64,000 bases of DNA from Polychytrium aggregatum (GCF_025602895.1 NW_026516216.1:682001-746000), one strand, 5' to 3'; positions 1 to 14,100 are shown, counted from the first letter of the stretch. Made by a program: numbers and translations. The notes: generated by a model from the letters alone, not told the origin.

Positions 1-2624
1 GCTGGCAGCGTCCCACAGAGCCGAGTGTCCAAAGCGGTCTCGGGAGTGAACATTGCTCCCACGTCCCAAAAGGAACTGGATTGTGGCAATCTGGCCCTCG
101 CTACATGCGACATGCAACGGCGTCTGTGAGCCAGGTTCGATAAGGCACATTGGTGGGGCCGTCAGTAGATACAGCGGATAGCCGACACCATCGAGGAAGA
201 AATGCAGTCACCCTCCTTCGTGGCTCGAGTAGCTCAATCGGCATTCGTGTGCCCCAGGGCGGGTTATTTCTCATAGCGGCGCTCGGCGGCTCAGCGCCGT
301 CCCGGATGGAAGAAACAGGGTGATGCATATGTTCCAATCGCGGTCACTCGGCTCCTCCCGGTACACTCAACTTACCCGTCCGTCATAGTCGCCCACGTTG
401 ACTAGTCCCTCGTATTCGCCAAGGACCTCCATGATTCCAACGATATCGCCAATGCGCGCTGCCTGACAGAGCAGGAAGGGTACCAGGTTCACTTCCAGCG
501 ATGCAATCTCGGCAGGATCTCGCTTGGGCTCGCCAAAGGTCAGGGTATCAGGGCGTCTGCTGGAGACACCTTCGATCGACGGTCGTCGGGGCAGGCTGTC
601 TCCGTGGCCCAGGAGAGACATAACCGAGTTGATGAGCCCACGTGTGCGATGCTCGTAGGTAAATCGCTGGCTCCGGATCGGAACCGTGAGCTCGCCGCGC
701 AGATTCAGCCTCATGCGTCCGCGGCACTCCTCGGGGCCATATCCCTTAGTGAGCAAATAGCACAGCTTGGCCAGTGCACACTGACGAGCAGTTGAATCGG
801 TTGCAAGTTATCAGAGTGTTAGGGAGGCTTCAAGTCGGCGACGGGGGAGCGGTTGTACCGCTGCGGTGGCAGAGCGGTGCATGAGGTTTTCTCGCCAGTG
901 AAGCTCCGCAGCCCGAAATCCGACTTGTATATCGAGCCTGCTCCACCACGAGCGCAATCAACAAACTATGTACAACACTGCTGATCGACTGTGGCCACCT
1001 ACCTCTGCCGTCATATCGTATCCGGGAATCACACCAACATCCAACAAGGCTTTCCCCGTGGCGTAAATATCGGTGACGAGACCTCGCCGACACTGGATCG
1101 TCAAAAGATGTCGGGATCCTTGTCAATGCGATTCTGCAGCCGGACGAAGGTGAGCTCCGACGACCTACATCTCTGCTGACGGACAAATCGTCGATCTGTG
1201 TAGCAAGTCCTTACTTGTGTGCAGTTGACAATGACAACGCCGCGATCGCTGGCTTCCTTGAGGATCTGGAGAATCTCCGGGTTGTTGCTGGGGCCATTGC
1301 CGCTGCCAAAGGTCTCAAGGATCGCACCCTTGACAGGAGGGGCGAGGAAGGACTTGACCGTATGCGCCGATATGCCCGGGAAGAAGCGGAGGGTGGCAAT
1401 GTCGGTGGTCATCTTCTTGTGCACACGGAACCTTTCGATGGCCGACGGCCGGAAGATGATGGGCCACGACACATCTGGGATCTGTGAGAACGCATGCTGA
1501 CGTGCTGGCCAGGGGCCGTGGGGTTCACACGAATGACCCCAGCGCAGATAGAGGCTCGCGGGGCTACTCACCAATGTTAATTCCAACGGAGACGAGCGGT
1601 CGGATGTTGGGCGAATCAAAAGCGTTGAAGTCGACAGCATCGACCTTGGAGCTGCGATTACCGCGATAAAGCTTGTGCGAAAAGTACAGCCCGACCTCCG
1701 GAATCACAAAGTGGCCGGCAATAGTCAGCGCCCCGAGAACGTTTTCAACGGCGTCGTTCCGGACCTCTGAGAGCGGGACCTGCGATCCCGTCAGAATCAC
1801 GGTCTTGCCGAGCTCTTCGAGCATGAACGACAGGGCGCTGGCCGTGTATGCCATCGTGTCGGTTCCGTGCAGGATGATGAAGGCGTCGAAAAGCTCGTAA
1901 TTGACCTCAATGTCCGTCGCAATCTTGACCCAATCCGTCATATCTGACGCGGGGCAGGGTATTTGATCCGGGAGGCATGGCGTCAGCGATATTGGTAGTG
2001 TGGGTCGACGAGCCGGACGAGCCGGACGAGCTGGACGATGATGAGAAGGGAGACGCAGGCGGGCACCGAGCAGGACCGGCGACCTGCCCAGTAAGGTGGT
2101 CGAAAGGGACCGAGACACTTACTCATGTTGGACGAATCGAGCAGTGGATCATACTCGAGAATCGAGTATCGAGTCCGCTTGCCGTAGAGCGAGGCCGGCG
2201 AGATCAGGGCGGGCAAATGAGTTCGGATGACTGGCGTTCCGTTGACGGTGGTTCTCTTGCCCACGATGCCATCTGTGTTGGGTTGGGGGCCTTCGCTATA
2301 CTCGAGCGGAATGTTGACGGGGTTGAGGAGCTCGCCGCTGGCCGCAGCCGACTGGAAGCCGCTCGGGGCAGCGCTGCCGGACTCGAAGATGCCCAAGGGA
2401 TCGTGGAACTGGGGCCGGCTCGCGAGAGTCTTGCTCAGGAATCCACTGACGGGGATGTAGCCGTCGGCCGAGTGCTTCATGCCGATGGTCCCGCCGGTGT
2501 AAATGATGAGCACTCTGGTAGTGTTTGAGGTCACAAAGTCGGCATAGGGGCTGGCGAGGCTTGCCAGCTGGTAATTGACCGCATCGTTGATGTAGAGATC
2601 GGTGGGTGTCCGCGACAGCGACAT
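1..2624 (-). CDS. Cytosolic L-asparaginase with C-terminal ankyrin repeats (3' end outside window)
   Basis: Hydrolyses L-asparagine to aspartate and ammonia. Exons, all joined in phase: 2123-2624, 1572-1943, 1215-1474, 1003-1092, 376-780 and 1-123 (partial). TGGTIG at about residues 43-48 is asparaginase signature 1 and carries the nucleophilic Thr; HGTDTM at 193-198 is signature 2. GSQVPL and a VTDIYATGKAL block follow in family order. The last visible exons change to ankyrin sequence: the junction of exons 5 and 6 makes DYDGR-TPLHVAC, a textbook ankyrin start. This is the architecture of human ASPG and other eukaryotic type I enzymes. No signal peptide is seen, which fits a cytosolic enzyme. 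The start is the first ATG of the exon holding signature 1. Splice sites are GTAAGT or close, except two acceptors chosen on phase. The stop codon and the remaining ankyrins lie left of the window. Confidence 0.93.
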
Positions 2625-3556
2625 TTGCGAGCGAGAGTGCCGATGGCCCGTGGAGACGGAAGGCAGGAGGACCGCAGAACAGGAGGGCCGTTAAGCAGAA
2701 CGAGTCCAAGCAGAGCTGCAATCAGACGGCGCGGGCAGCTCGGCTGGTCTGATTCTTGCTGGGCGAGAAGCTGGGCTGGCTCTGGACGGCGGGGGCGTCG
2801 ACTCGATGGAAATAGATTTGCTGGGCCGGCTTCTCCATGGCGTTTGCCTGGAAGCAGGGAGCCACCCTCCCCTGCACCAGCAAGGAAAAAAATCCATCGC
2901 CGGGTGACACTCGGGTTGGTTCGCCTCGTCCATCGGCCGATCCTGTTCGTGTGTGCCGGCAGCGCTTGTCTGCGCTGGCAGGAGGCTTGGGCGGGGCCGG
3001 GATGACAACCGAAGCTGCAGCCGCAGCCGCAGCCGGATGGGGATGCACCCTCGAGCAGGACCCTGCCCGGAAGGCTTGGGAGTGCTTCTTGCCCCGCAAC
3101 CAAACCCGATCACACCCACCACCATCCGCTCTCTCTGTCCGCTCTGTCTGTGGGGCGCTCGCGAACCTCTTGGCCCGTGGACGGCGTGCCAAGAGGATTA
3201 AGAAGCGCCGCTGGTGTTTGGTCTGGGTCCGCGCCATTTACTTGCTGATCATCGCATTTCGCTTCAGCGTGTGGTATAAGCGGATCGAAGTAATATGTAA
3301 TGAGTTGGCCAAAGAGGGGTCTGGGCGAGCCGGGTTTATATACCCGCGGTGTGTGGCGCAGGCGTGGCTTGGGATCACCAATCGCCAATCCGCCATCAAC
3401 CACGCAGCAGCGATGCGACAGCGATGCAGCAAATGCATGAACTCGATCAGCAAGGACGAGTGACCCAAACCGAGCCAGCAGGTCGACGATCCCCCCCCCG
3501 ACAGGTCGATCGAGTGGAGATTCGCTGGGTTTTGGCCGAGAAACCCGGACGTCGCT
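2625..3556. other. Intergenic, tandem minus-strand genes
   Basis: This holds the upstream region of the asparaginase gene and the downstream region of the OCA-family gene. A short GCAGCC-type repeat lies near 3015-3032. Long open frames here are unspliced, rich in Arg/Ser/Pro and match no family I know. I see no supportable gene. Confidence 0.5.
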
Positions 3557-4787
3557 TCAATCCGAGTCCTCGACAGTCTTGGACTTCTTGGGCTTGTCGG
3601 CCTTGCGTCCGGCTGCGTTCTTGACAAACAGGCGCGGCGTCGTTGGCCCGCTGGCAGCCCTGGATGGAACACCGCCGAGATAGAGCAGGCGCGGGCTATC
3701 GTGCGAGTCCGGCTGAGGCAGCGAGTTCTGCAGCTCTTCCTCCTCCTCCCTCTAATCTCGAATGCCAAGCCGGAGAGTAGAGCCAGAGTGAGCGCCCGTT
3801 GCACCGACACATTGCCACCGGAGTGCATCTGGTCGTTTGGATGCAGGCGCCGAGCCTAACTCACCAGAAGCTGCTGCTGCCGGATGAACCACTGCGGCAG
3901 ACTCATCGGCAGAGTCACAAGATCCAGATCAAAGAGCTCGATGAACTGCTCGTTCACGTAGCGAGACTTTGTGCCGGCAAAGCTACGGTACTGGCAAATG
4001 CATCGGAGAGGGGTCGAATGCGTTAACCCCTGGAGGTACTGGGTATGCCGGCGGTGACCGCAAAGCGTCGAAGATGCGTGCCTCGGTCACAATCGAATTA
4101 AAGTTCCAGCCCTGGAGCTTGCGCAGACAGCCGACGAGAATGCCTGTTTCATGAAGACCGGACCTAGCAGTCCATCCGCCGATCCGATCATATTGTCAGC
4201 ACCCAGAGGCCTCACGAGTGACTGCCCCCGACCCAATGCATCAGACGCATTGGGGCAGGCCATCGAGCAGTTCATTGGACAGGTCATTGGGCAGGGATAC
4301 GAACGTGCACATAATGAGGGCCGGATGGTATGAGACATCCAGAATGATCTCGAGGCCCTCCTTGATGAGCTCCTCGCTGACGGGTCTCCATCCAAGTGTC
4401 GGCTTCCATGCTTGCACTCCAAGGTGAATCTACTGCCCACAGCGACGAGAGAGCGCCCCGCGGTCAGTGCCAAACTTCCGAGTGTCGCTCCTGTGTCGGC
4501 CACATTCGCTCGTAGGGGGCTCGCAGGGTCGGGTTGAGCTCGGCTCCGACGTGGCGGCTGGTCCGCCGACGGTGTGAGTATCTACGTACGACTTTGATGC
4601 CGGCCTCGTCAAAGAGCGTGCTGAGTGCCCGGGTCGGTGGTTCTGGCGAAAGCACGATCACGGTCTTGAGCGAGAGCGTCTTGAGAAAGGAAAAGTTTGT
4701 CGGGTGGAGGATATTGGAGCGGTAGATTCCTTTCTCGACAATGCCATAAAAGTCCGGCGGGGTGATTGATGCCGGGAGCTTGGCCAT
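3557..4787 (-). CDS. OCA/Siw14-family phosphatase-like protein, probable pseudophosphatase
   Basis: Exons 4590-4787, 4305-4429, 4082-4163, 3865-3990 and 3557-3751 give 241 residues ending in TGA. The fold is that of fungal OCA/Siw14 dual-specificity phosphatases: an N-terminal NFSFLKTL...TVIVLSPEPP block, HLGVQAWKP, VGCLRKLQGW, and YRSFAGTKSRYVNEQFIELF. The family P-loop normally reads HCxxGKHRTG. Here the spliced sequence is MCTSGLHETG, with Cys107 kept, Glu113 where Arg is expected, and Met where His is expected. Some fungal OCA paralogues (OCA4-type) are thought to be catalytically dead, so this may be conserved rather than damage. The 3991-4081 intron appears to be GC-AG, because the family sequence demands the join VTE-YRSF. 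The C-terminal tail (about 178-241) is acidic then Lys-rich and probably disordered. It shares a short divergent promoter with URB1. Confidence 0.85.
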
Positions 4788-5106
4788 GGCTTGGTGCCTT
4801 GGTCCCGTTGCAGCGCGCCGGCAGCAGATGCAATGCAGAATCGGTACGGGGCGTCCTGGCTCGACGAAAGCGATGCTCTTGGCCGGCGGATCCAGTGCAA
4901 CAGTGACTCGATCCGGCTCGTTTTTTTCTTCAACTCCGAACCAGGCCCACACCAACGGCGCGAGATCATCCACGCGAGCTCTCGGGCTGCAAAAATCCTG
5001 CATCCCAGTGTCTGTCGAAGCGTCTGCCCGACCGCTGCAGCAGCCGGAGCTTCGCAAGTGCTATCCAGCCGCAACACAGCGACACAGCGGCACCGACGAC
5101 GCTGAC
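4788..5106. promoter_or_regulatory. Divergent promoter region, OCA-like gene / URB1
   Basis: A 319-base gap separates two outward-facing start codons, so both promoters must lie here or overlap the 5' exons. No TATA box or named site is obvious. The assignment rests on gene arrangement only. Confidence 0.5.
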
Positions 5107-8100
5107 ATGGCTTCAACGGTGCAGGGCGTCACTACCCTGCCTCAGCTGATGGAGTTTCTGAGCTCCTACAAGAACGACGTTTTGGTCGAAGGTGGGCATG
5201 GCACCGGCATCGGCCCCTCCGCACAAGCACATTGGCGGCCCTCAGAATGCGGTGCTAACCCGAAGCTCGGATCTGGTATTCTCAGGGCTCTCTGCTTTTG
5301 ATACGCAGCTCCAGAGGCTCGTGAACGATGAAGTCGATATCGAGATCTCCGATGAAGCAGATGTCCTCCGCGGATACCTGAAGCAGTCTCCAGAATGCAG
5401 CGAGTTGTTTTCGATCTGGAAGTATCAGCAAGAGGTAAGCTCTACAACGACAGTCGAGACGAAGGCAACAACGCAGCAGAGGGCACGGATCGCCGGTTGC
5501 TGCAAACTCGGTAGCCTTGCGATTGGCTTTGCGGCTGCGCTGGTCAGGCTCCACCGGCTCCTCTGCTGGTGGTGAGGATATTGCTCGCTGAGACAGCGCC
5601 TCGATTAATGCCGCTTTCTCTCCAGAACAACGTGTCTGAGCTCGAGGCGGTGATCGTACGGGCCATAACCAGCATCATCGTCCTGACGAAACGAATCGAG
5701 AAATGGGGCATCGGGACGGCCGTCGTCCGGATCCTGCTTCGAAACCACATGAAGCCGGTGTATCGCAACCTCTCGTCGGGGAAGCATGCTGTCCAGCACA
5801 GTGCCTTGAAACTCCTACTGGCTCTTGCATCTCATGGTGCCGGCACGACCAAGGAGCTCCACGAAGGCTTCAACTTCAGTCTGAAGGTAGGACTCTGCCG
5901 CGATGCGGGCTGCTACCGACACCGATTCAGCTGCTTTCCTGAAGGCGCTTTGCAGGTCGTGCTGCTCCGTGCCGAGTTTTGTCGATTCTGGGCCGATTAC
6001 TCGCCTTCGAGTCTTGATTTCAGGCAGCAAATCGCAGGGCGTCGACCGCCTTTCGCCGCCATTTGAGGCCATCCGCGGCCCATGCAGCCTCGTTGCTAAT
6101 TTCGCTTACATACAAATCAGGTTCTCCCAAAGTTATTGACGGTCCGAAAGCCCTCGGATGCCCGATCGATGGAAGGTATGTTCGAATCCGTCCCCAACCT
6201 CCATGGCCCTTGTCACTGACTTTTGGCTGTGATCGCATTCTGATTCCATCTGTGCTTCTTTGTACGTTCAGATGTGCGCTCTCTCTATGTTCGGTTCATC
6301 CTCGCGTTTCTCGTCCACGGCGACGTAAACGTCAAAAAGTCATGCCTGGAGATGAAGGACTTTGTCAGCAGCGTATTCAAGGGAATGGCGGAGGATTCAT
6401 ATGAGGTGTGATGCTGCTGCCTCAGCGCGAACCGCCAGGAATGCCTTGCAAGGTCTATAAACCCATGGACGAGTGTCGCTCGCGCACTAACATCTGCACT
6501 GCGGGTGCTCGCATCATGCCTCTGCATCTTAGCTCGTCGAGTATATCTTGAGTGTCCACAAGAAACACGTCGTCGATGATGCCAATCTAAATCGCACAGT
6601 CAAGATCGCTTTCTACAACAACTACATTCTGGAGCAGGTCTGCTAAACAGCATTGGCATATCCCGTATGCTGCCAAGACCCAATGGCTGCTCTGCATCCG
6701 CCCAGTATTTGCCAACGACGACTTATGATGACCCGACGATCCGCACAGATCACCAAACTTTACACACGCACGGATCCCACTATCGAGGGTGTCCAGAAGC
6801 TGGCAGGTGGTTGCGAGAGCAACGAATCGCTGCCTGTCGTGGCCGATCTGGCCCATCTCTTTTTGATGCACATCTGCACCAAGCCAGGGGTCGGAATCTG
6901 CTTCCAGGACCACGGGTACTTTCCGGCGCGATCCTCAAGCGGCAACGTTTCCAAAAAGGGAGTGCGCCTCTACAACAAAACTCTCTACAAGTATCTGTCG
7001 ATTCTCCGCCCAACCGAGGACACCCGCCAGCAGGAGCTGGTGCTTTCGATCTTGGGCGCGTGTCCGGAGTTGGTCAAGTTGTGAGTTCTCGCGGGTCCTA
7101 GGACGGACCGATGCATCCGTGCTGCGGAACAAGCATGTGAAGAGCATAGTCTAACGCCGTGACTGTCTTCTTTGTCCACCATGCTTCCATATCTGGGCTG
7201 CCTGACAGCTTCTGGCAGGAGATTATCTCGTTGTCGTTTGAGCCTCGCCCCTCGGCCAAGTGGATGTCCAGCATGTCGTTTGCAGCCAAGGTCATTGACC
7301 TTCCTGTGCCGGATGCTCTTGGCGCAGTGTCGGAAGGCGCCGCTCCGCCTCCTGTATCGGGCATAGCAGAGAATATTCTGCCCTCCGCTCTGAGTCGGGC
7401 CCTGCTGGGGCGAGCTCTGCAGCACACCAGCCATGCCGTCAAGCACACCATGGCAATTGTGATGGCGGTTGCTTTCAAGAAGCTGGCCAAAGTTGAGAAG
7501 CATATCGACAAGGCTCGCTGGCGCCATTCTGCTGAAGCACCAGTCCCCGTTTCAGTGGAGCGTGGTCGAGAAAGAGATACCAAGAGCCACCGAGCATCCG
7601 ATCTCACTTGGGAAACGTACAGGTCGCTGCTGCTAGAGGAGATCAAGAAGCGCTTGCCAGACGTGCAGATCATCCTTGCTCTCCAGCACCAATCCACGGG
7701 CAATGCCAGTAGCCGGCTGGACGAGCCCCAGGTAGTGGAGTCAAAGGAAGATCAGATCGAGGACGACACAACCCCTGAACAGCTCCAGGCTGCTGCCCTT
7801 CGGCTGATTCTCTGTTATCAGCGCTATTTCCCCGAAACCATATTCGAATCGAGATTTGACTACGGCAAGCTCTTCCCTGCCAATCTGCTTGTCCTCAGCG
7901 CAGAGATCCAAGAGATTCTCCTGGAACTGGCTGCGGTGGCTGACGGCTTTAAGTGGCAGAATCGTACGGGTAAGCGATGACTGTTTCTGGGCGGTGCACA
8001 GAAAGGCGGGTGGACTACTCAATTTCTGCCGAGTGTATTCGCCACTTGCGTGGAGAACGGTCTCGTCATTTCCCCTGCAACTCCGGCTCAGATATGGAGC

Positions 8101-11100
8101 CGTGCCAAGCGTATCGCCCAGCGCCGCTCAGCTAACCACCCAACCGTCCTCCTTCGCGCAATATTCCCCCCCCCTATGCCACCATAACTACATTTACCCC
8201 TGCGCCGATAACTATGGCTACCAACACATTCACCCACGGGCTATTGTAGTCGGCGCGTCTCTTTCGCACCTTGGCAACATACTCGACCTGCATCTGCGGA
8301 CCGGCGAGGATCACATTCGGACTCTGACCCGGATCGCTGCTCGACGGTTCTTGGGAGGTACCATCCTCTTTCGCCAACACATCAGCGAAATAGACATTTG
8401 GGTGTCGACCCTGGTCCGCCTGCCGACGGAATACCGGGACTCGGTGCTAAAGTGGCTCGATGAGGCATTCTGCACCGGCGTGCGGAATCCATTCAAGACA
8501 ATCGATCGCATGGCACTTCTTGCATCTAAAGTTCCTTCGGAAGGTGACACCCTCGCCCTGCAGCTGTCCCGCTGGGCTGGCCAAAGCATCCTCAGCTTGG
8601 AGCAACACATTGATCGGTTTTACAAAGCCTCTGCAATCCCCGACGAAGATGCGGATGGCCCCAACTTCCCGTTTTCGATTGGCGTGCTCTGTGCCATCGA
8701 TGCCCTCTATGCCCTTTTGAACAAGGATGCAGTATCCCGTCGGGCCGTCATGGTTTCTGAGTATATGCACCTTGTGATCAAAGAGCTACTCCTTTCCACG
8801 CAAGGCTCGGCTGTGTTCGTGATCGAAGCGCTGTCCAAGCTCGATGGTCTGGTGCCGGACGACACCCAACTTGCACTGGACCGTCCATGGACGGGAATCG
8901 ACTATTGCATCGCCCACAAAATAGTCGCTGATGATTTGGATCATGCTTTGACTCCAAACCCCGACCAAATGCAGACCGACCTTGCCGTCGACGGTGCCGC
9001 AATTCAACTGCGACACAATGCGCATACCGCTGCAGGCACGCCAAGTGAGATCGCGACTCTGTCGATGCGGGAATTTGCGGTCTCGCTCGCCAGTACGCTT
9101 GCAAATGAAGCATCCCCGGACAATGCACAGGCGGTCGGCTGGTTCCTGGAGCTCAAGCATCCAGCGGCGCGCTCATTCCTGGATCGGTACCCGGACCTAG
9201 TGGCGACGCTAATCAGCAGCGATATGAGGAGCCATTGGCTCGGTAGCGCCATTCGACATCTCTCCCCCAGCACCTTGCTCAGTAACATCGTATTGTCAAG
9301 AGATTTGTCGCCCACAGCAATGGCAGCACTCAAGTCCGTCATGCATGATGCGTTCGAGGAGATTCACAGTCCCGTAGCCTTGCTGCGACATCTGCGCACA
9401 CTCCTCCTCGCTGTGAGGACCCACGATATTCGGTCCGACTTGGCAGTGTTTGTTTTTGAGTCTATCCGGGCTATTCTGTCGCGACTACACCGAGAGTCAG
9501 CTGCCAGGCTAGATCCCGAATTCCAGCATCCAAATGCGGTTTACTTCCACGATGAAGGGCTTTCGGATGACTACGAGACCGCTGCGTGGATGGCCGGGTT
9601 TCAATCGGGCCTCGATATGGTGCTGTCGCACCACATCATCCTCCAGTCGTTCTTTGATGACACGACCCTCGGCATCGGTAAGGCGTTTGGCTGTTGTAAA
9701 CGAATGATTCGTACATGGTTGGGATCTCGTGACTGCTCGGTATTTCTTGGGGTCGTGTATCAAAACCCCCTCCGATTTGGGTCAGAAAGGCCCTGTGTGT
9801 TCCTATCTGCGGTTGAGAGATGCTGTGGCAGAGTCCTTGGGCTCCCCAAAACGGCACTTGAGGCGCTCACCCAGGTTGCTTCCCCTCTCCTCCCGCAGAG
9901 TGTGCCAGGACGGTGTATGAATCGTTGTTGATTGCACCCAAGTCGCTAGCTGGTTCATTTGATCGATATCTTGAGCAGATCGTCGATGTGCTGCTGGCCC
10001 ACCTCTCCAGCCAGACCCAGATCTCTGCAGATGCAATCCTGCGGGTCTTTGAGCTGTTCCGACATCACATTCGACCCCACGACCTCGATAAAATCATCAA
10101 GGCACTGTTTGAATCAGCCGTGCGCGACAAGGAGAAGATCTATTCGCACAGCGAGCTGCTATCTCTTGCTCTCACAGCGGACGGATCAACCGATCGACGA
10201 ATCAGCTCGTGCTCGTTTGTGCTTCTTCTCGAGCTCATCAAACTCAAGCAAAGCCCCGACCTGGACATACTGGCCCTCGGGACACTGCAGCGATGCTATT
10301 CCCGGGGCGTGGCTGTCGCGCAGCCAGGCTTCGCTGTCTATGCGTCCGACGATGACAGTGTTCCGTGTAACGCTGCTCTTCTGATCGACAGCCAAATCGT
10401 TGACTATTTCGCAAGGCAGGCGGACGTTGGCGGACAGGTCTTGCAGCTTCTGGCGACACACAGCCCAGCCCATCGCAATTACATTATCCGGAACGTCGTA
10501 CCCAAGAGCCTCAAGGGCACAGCCATGTCGGAGATGCTACTGGCGGGGCTGCTTCAAGGAGTTTGTGGGCCACCCGAAAGCCTGGCAGAAAAATGGCAGC
10601 CTGAAGAACTCTCACCGTACCTCGATGCCATCCAAGCGCTCTGGAACGAAGTTGAGGAGCGGTCGCTAGACACGCTCTTCAAAAGCCTGACCGGTCAGCA
10701 TGCATTCCATGCCGATGAGGTCGCAAAAGTCAGTATCCCTATCTATGTGGCACACTTGACGCATCCATCGTGGTCTGGAAGCTTTTTTGCAGATCTGCTC
10801 TCGAAAACTCGCGACACCAAGGCTCAAGACTCTGCAAGCCGACTCCACTGGCTCCCTGTCCTTCTCCCGGGGCTGTCTCGGCTAGAAGAGCCAGCGGCGC
10901 GGCCTGCACGAGAAGCTGCAGGCCAGATACTTGTGCCAATCATTGCTCTGCGTGCATACTATCACTCCAAGAAAAAGTGTGCTGGTGGCGAGGACGAGGA
11001 GCTCGCGGCCCGCAACTTGTCGCGCCACCTGGTCCGCTCGTTGGAAGCGGCAGATCAAGAGACAGTCGAGGTCTTGCTTGCCAACGACGACAAGGCGCTG

Positions 11101-14100
11101 GAAGAAATCAAGTCATACATCGTATCGACTCTGAAGTATCGCGTCGCTGATCTCGTGGCCTTGGAAGCACTGACGAGTCTGATCCAGGTGCTCTATGGCG
11201 CGGCGGTAAGACTTTGACATCGGCATCGAAGCATAAGATGCATACTCACCGACACACGGTGGCATTTTGCGTATGAAGCTTTCCGCACCGCAGCACCTCC
11301 TGCGATTGCACCTCCTGCGATTGCAACGGAGGACTTGTCCAAAACGCGGGCAGATGATGGACAGGTCATCTTGTCCTGTTACAGACAAGATGCGCGTATC
11401 ATGGCCAAATCTGACTCTGAGATTTTCCTCGCTCTGTTTGTGCGTGTGGCTGGTCCAGAAATCCACCAAGCTAAGGTCGGCCCCGCGATTGCCGTTTCTT
11501 CCGGACGTGCTCTGTGAAATGATCATCTCGCATTCTCAATTCGAGACCATCAACGCACCTGGTGCGCTGACCAGCGCCGAAGTGGCCCATCATCCCCAGA
11601 CAAAGAGTCCAATCAGGGCCATCCATCCCGCAAAGTCGGCACTCCTTGGATTGCTTCTTGTGCTCGTCAAGCTTGATCCTGTCCGTTGCTGTAGACCTGC
11701 TTTTCTGAAGCCCCTGAGCGCCGGCTACCAGGCTACCGTACACCCCGCCGATCGCACTGTGCTTGAAATTTGGAGCATCTACGAGGCAGAGGCCGGTGTG
11801 AGTGTGGCATCCCATGCCGTAGCATGGTCCCGGCCCAACACCGTTCTGAACACCGTCAGCCCGGTAACAGCTGCCGAATCGATTCTGCCCATCGACCCTG
11901 TCTGGATGGCACACACGCTGCAACTGCTGCCTGTCGCCGAGGCCCTTGAGATGCGAGCGTTGGACATTCAGTCAAAGTGCAAGCCTTCGCGCCTGTGGCC
12001 ACTCTACGACATCAAGTTTGTGCTGCCCCTGACTGCCACAGCCGTGGTGACGGGCGAGTCCAAACTGGACTTGAAGCGTCTGATTGAAGTGAATTGTCTT
12101 GGACTTGCTGTGGTAGCGCTGTCTGCAGAGGATACCGAGACCCGAGAGGCGGGCTATTTTGTGGTTGACAAGGCGTATCAGTTGATTGAGGTACGTTGGG
12201 GCATCGTCTAGCTGCGGCACCTACATTTGCTGAGCTGACTAATCTTGCTGACACCAACGCAATTCCTCAAAGTCGTCGCCATCAAAGGAGCACAACCAAG
12301 TGATGCTACTCTTGGAAAGCCTGAAAAACGCAATCACAGATCGCGACAGCCCTCAACGAGTCCCCTCAATTGTAGCCCTCTTTGTCGCGCAGGCACTGAT
12401 GGTTGTGATGAAGCCAGAAAACTCGCTGTATCCGCTGATCAACCGCTTCTTGCTGCAACGGCCCACAATTGACTTGGAGGTATGCGCCGTTTGGAGCACC
12501 GTCGCAGCTTACTCCGCACCACCACCTCCGTTTGTGTTTCTGTGGAAGCAGCCATCAACATCGTGCGAGCTGTCGCGACCAACCTCTGCTGGCAGTTTGG
12601 CATATCCGCGTGCCGCTTGAACGTAGGATGCTGATATGTCTGGTCATGATTATCCCTTGGCCATATCGCTGCGTCGGCTTCTTTTAGGACGTACCGATGT
12701 TTTACAGCTTGTTCTACTCACACAGCTCAGAGTTCCGGAAGGAACGCATCTGGATGCTGCGTCTGCTTTCGTGTGGTTTGAAAACATATGCGGTACGGAT
12801 CAGCACGCTAGCTGCACACAGGATGCTAGCTGCACAATGTTGACTGCACTCGGTGCTTGAGCGCCCTATACCTCGCTTCACAAGCTCATCTCGTTCGTGA
12901 TCAAATGTGTGCAGGATTATCGAATTTACAAGCGACGCCACGTCTTCGACATCGTGACGGGCTTTTTCCACTCAAGTCTCGCGGATGCACAGACCCGGAA
13001 GCTCGTGTTTGAGCTCATCTTCAAAGCGTCCTTCATCCCAGGAGTTATCGCCGACATGGCCAACCACAGCGGCCTGCTTGCTTTCTTCACGACATGCTCC
13101 AGCACTATTGCAGTTGCCTCCAAGAATGAGCTATCGTTAGCATTGCCGCGCCTCCTGACTCAAGTCGTGAAAGGCTGGGACATGAGAGACACGCCCGGAG
13201 CCAGTCTCTGGACCGACTCAATCGCCGCAACTGTCAAAGCAACGCTGGACACGGTCTGTCTGCAGTTCCAAGCTTGGGGCGTGCTTGCTCAATCGGCCAC
13301 CTCAGCAGAAGAACTGGTATGGTGGTGCCAGATGCTCTTCAATGCAAGTTCTCTTCTGGCTGCCACGCTGCATCTTGCAAGCTCCACGGACCGACATAAC
13401 TCAAGGCTGTTTGAGCCCGCCACTTTGCTGCAGCTGGTTCGCGCCCTCCAAGATGCACGACGGCTCTTGTCGTCCGCCACACCTGATCGCTCGACTGCAA
13501 CCAACCAACACCAGCACGACCAAATGGACCCTGAAACCCTCTACAGCGTCGATCTCGATAGCTCGGCAATCCTGCAGGCTGCCTTTGATCAGTGTTTCTC
13601 GGCGCTGTGTCTGCTTGAAACAGGAAGCCTCGAAGCCATCGCAGCGATCCCAGACACAGGCGCGCTCTATGGCTTGATGGCATGGAGCGTCAGCGTCTTC
13701 CAAAGCCGCTCGGAAGCCTGGCAGCCCGATCATCTCGAGTCGTATTTGACATGGCTGCTCAGACTGCAAATCAAATTTGCCAGAGCCGGAGCGCGTTTAC
13801 CAACAATCCGGTCAGCGAATCGCGGAGTTCAGGAAGAGCTCGAAGTTCAGACGACTCTTGTTGGACTGGTTCGGGTGCTTGCGCTTGCCGCAGCCACAAG
13901 GGGCCATGAACAGGCCCTCCGAACAAGCGCGCTGGCAGCCGCCAATCTCATCGCACTGACACAGACTCACGTTTCGGCGAGCCTGAAACGCAAGCATGTC
14001 GAGGACGACGATCCCAGCGACGGTCCCAGCGACACAGGTAGAGTGTGCGCCGTCTGCCGTCCGATACCGTGTCCAGAGTGTGAGACTAACTCGCCTCCTG

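Noticed and set aside
2625-3237. Frames upstream of the asparaginase gene that could add an N-terminal extension
   Set aside because: The exon start at 2624 matches the family's N-terminus, and upstream frames are low-complexity without an in-phase link.
7856-8249. Reading URB1 through the 7970-8249 segment as coding
   Set aside because: The frame there differs from both flanking conserved parts; a GTAAGC donor and TAG acceptor join the two in phase.
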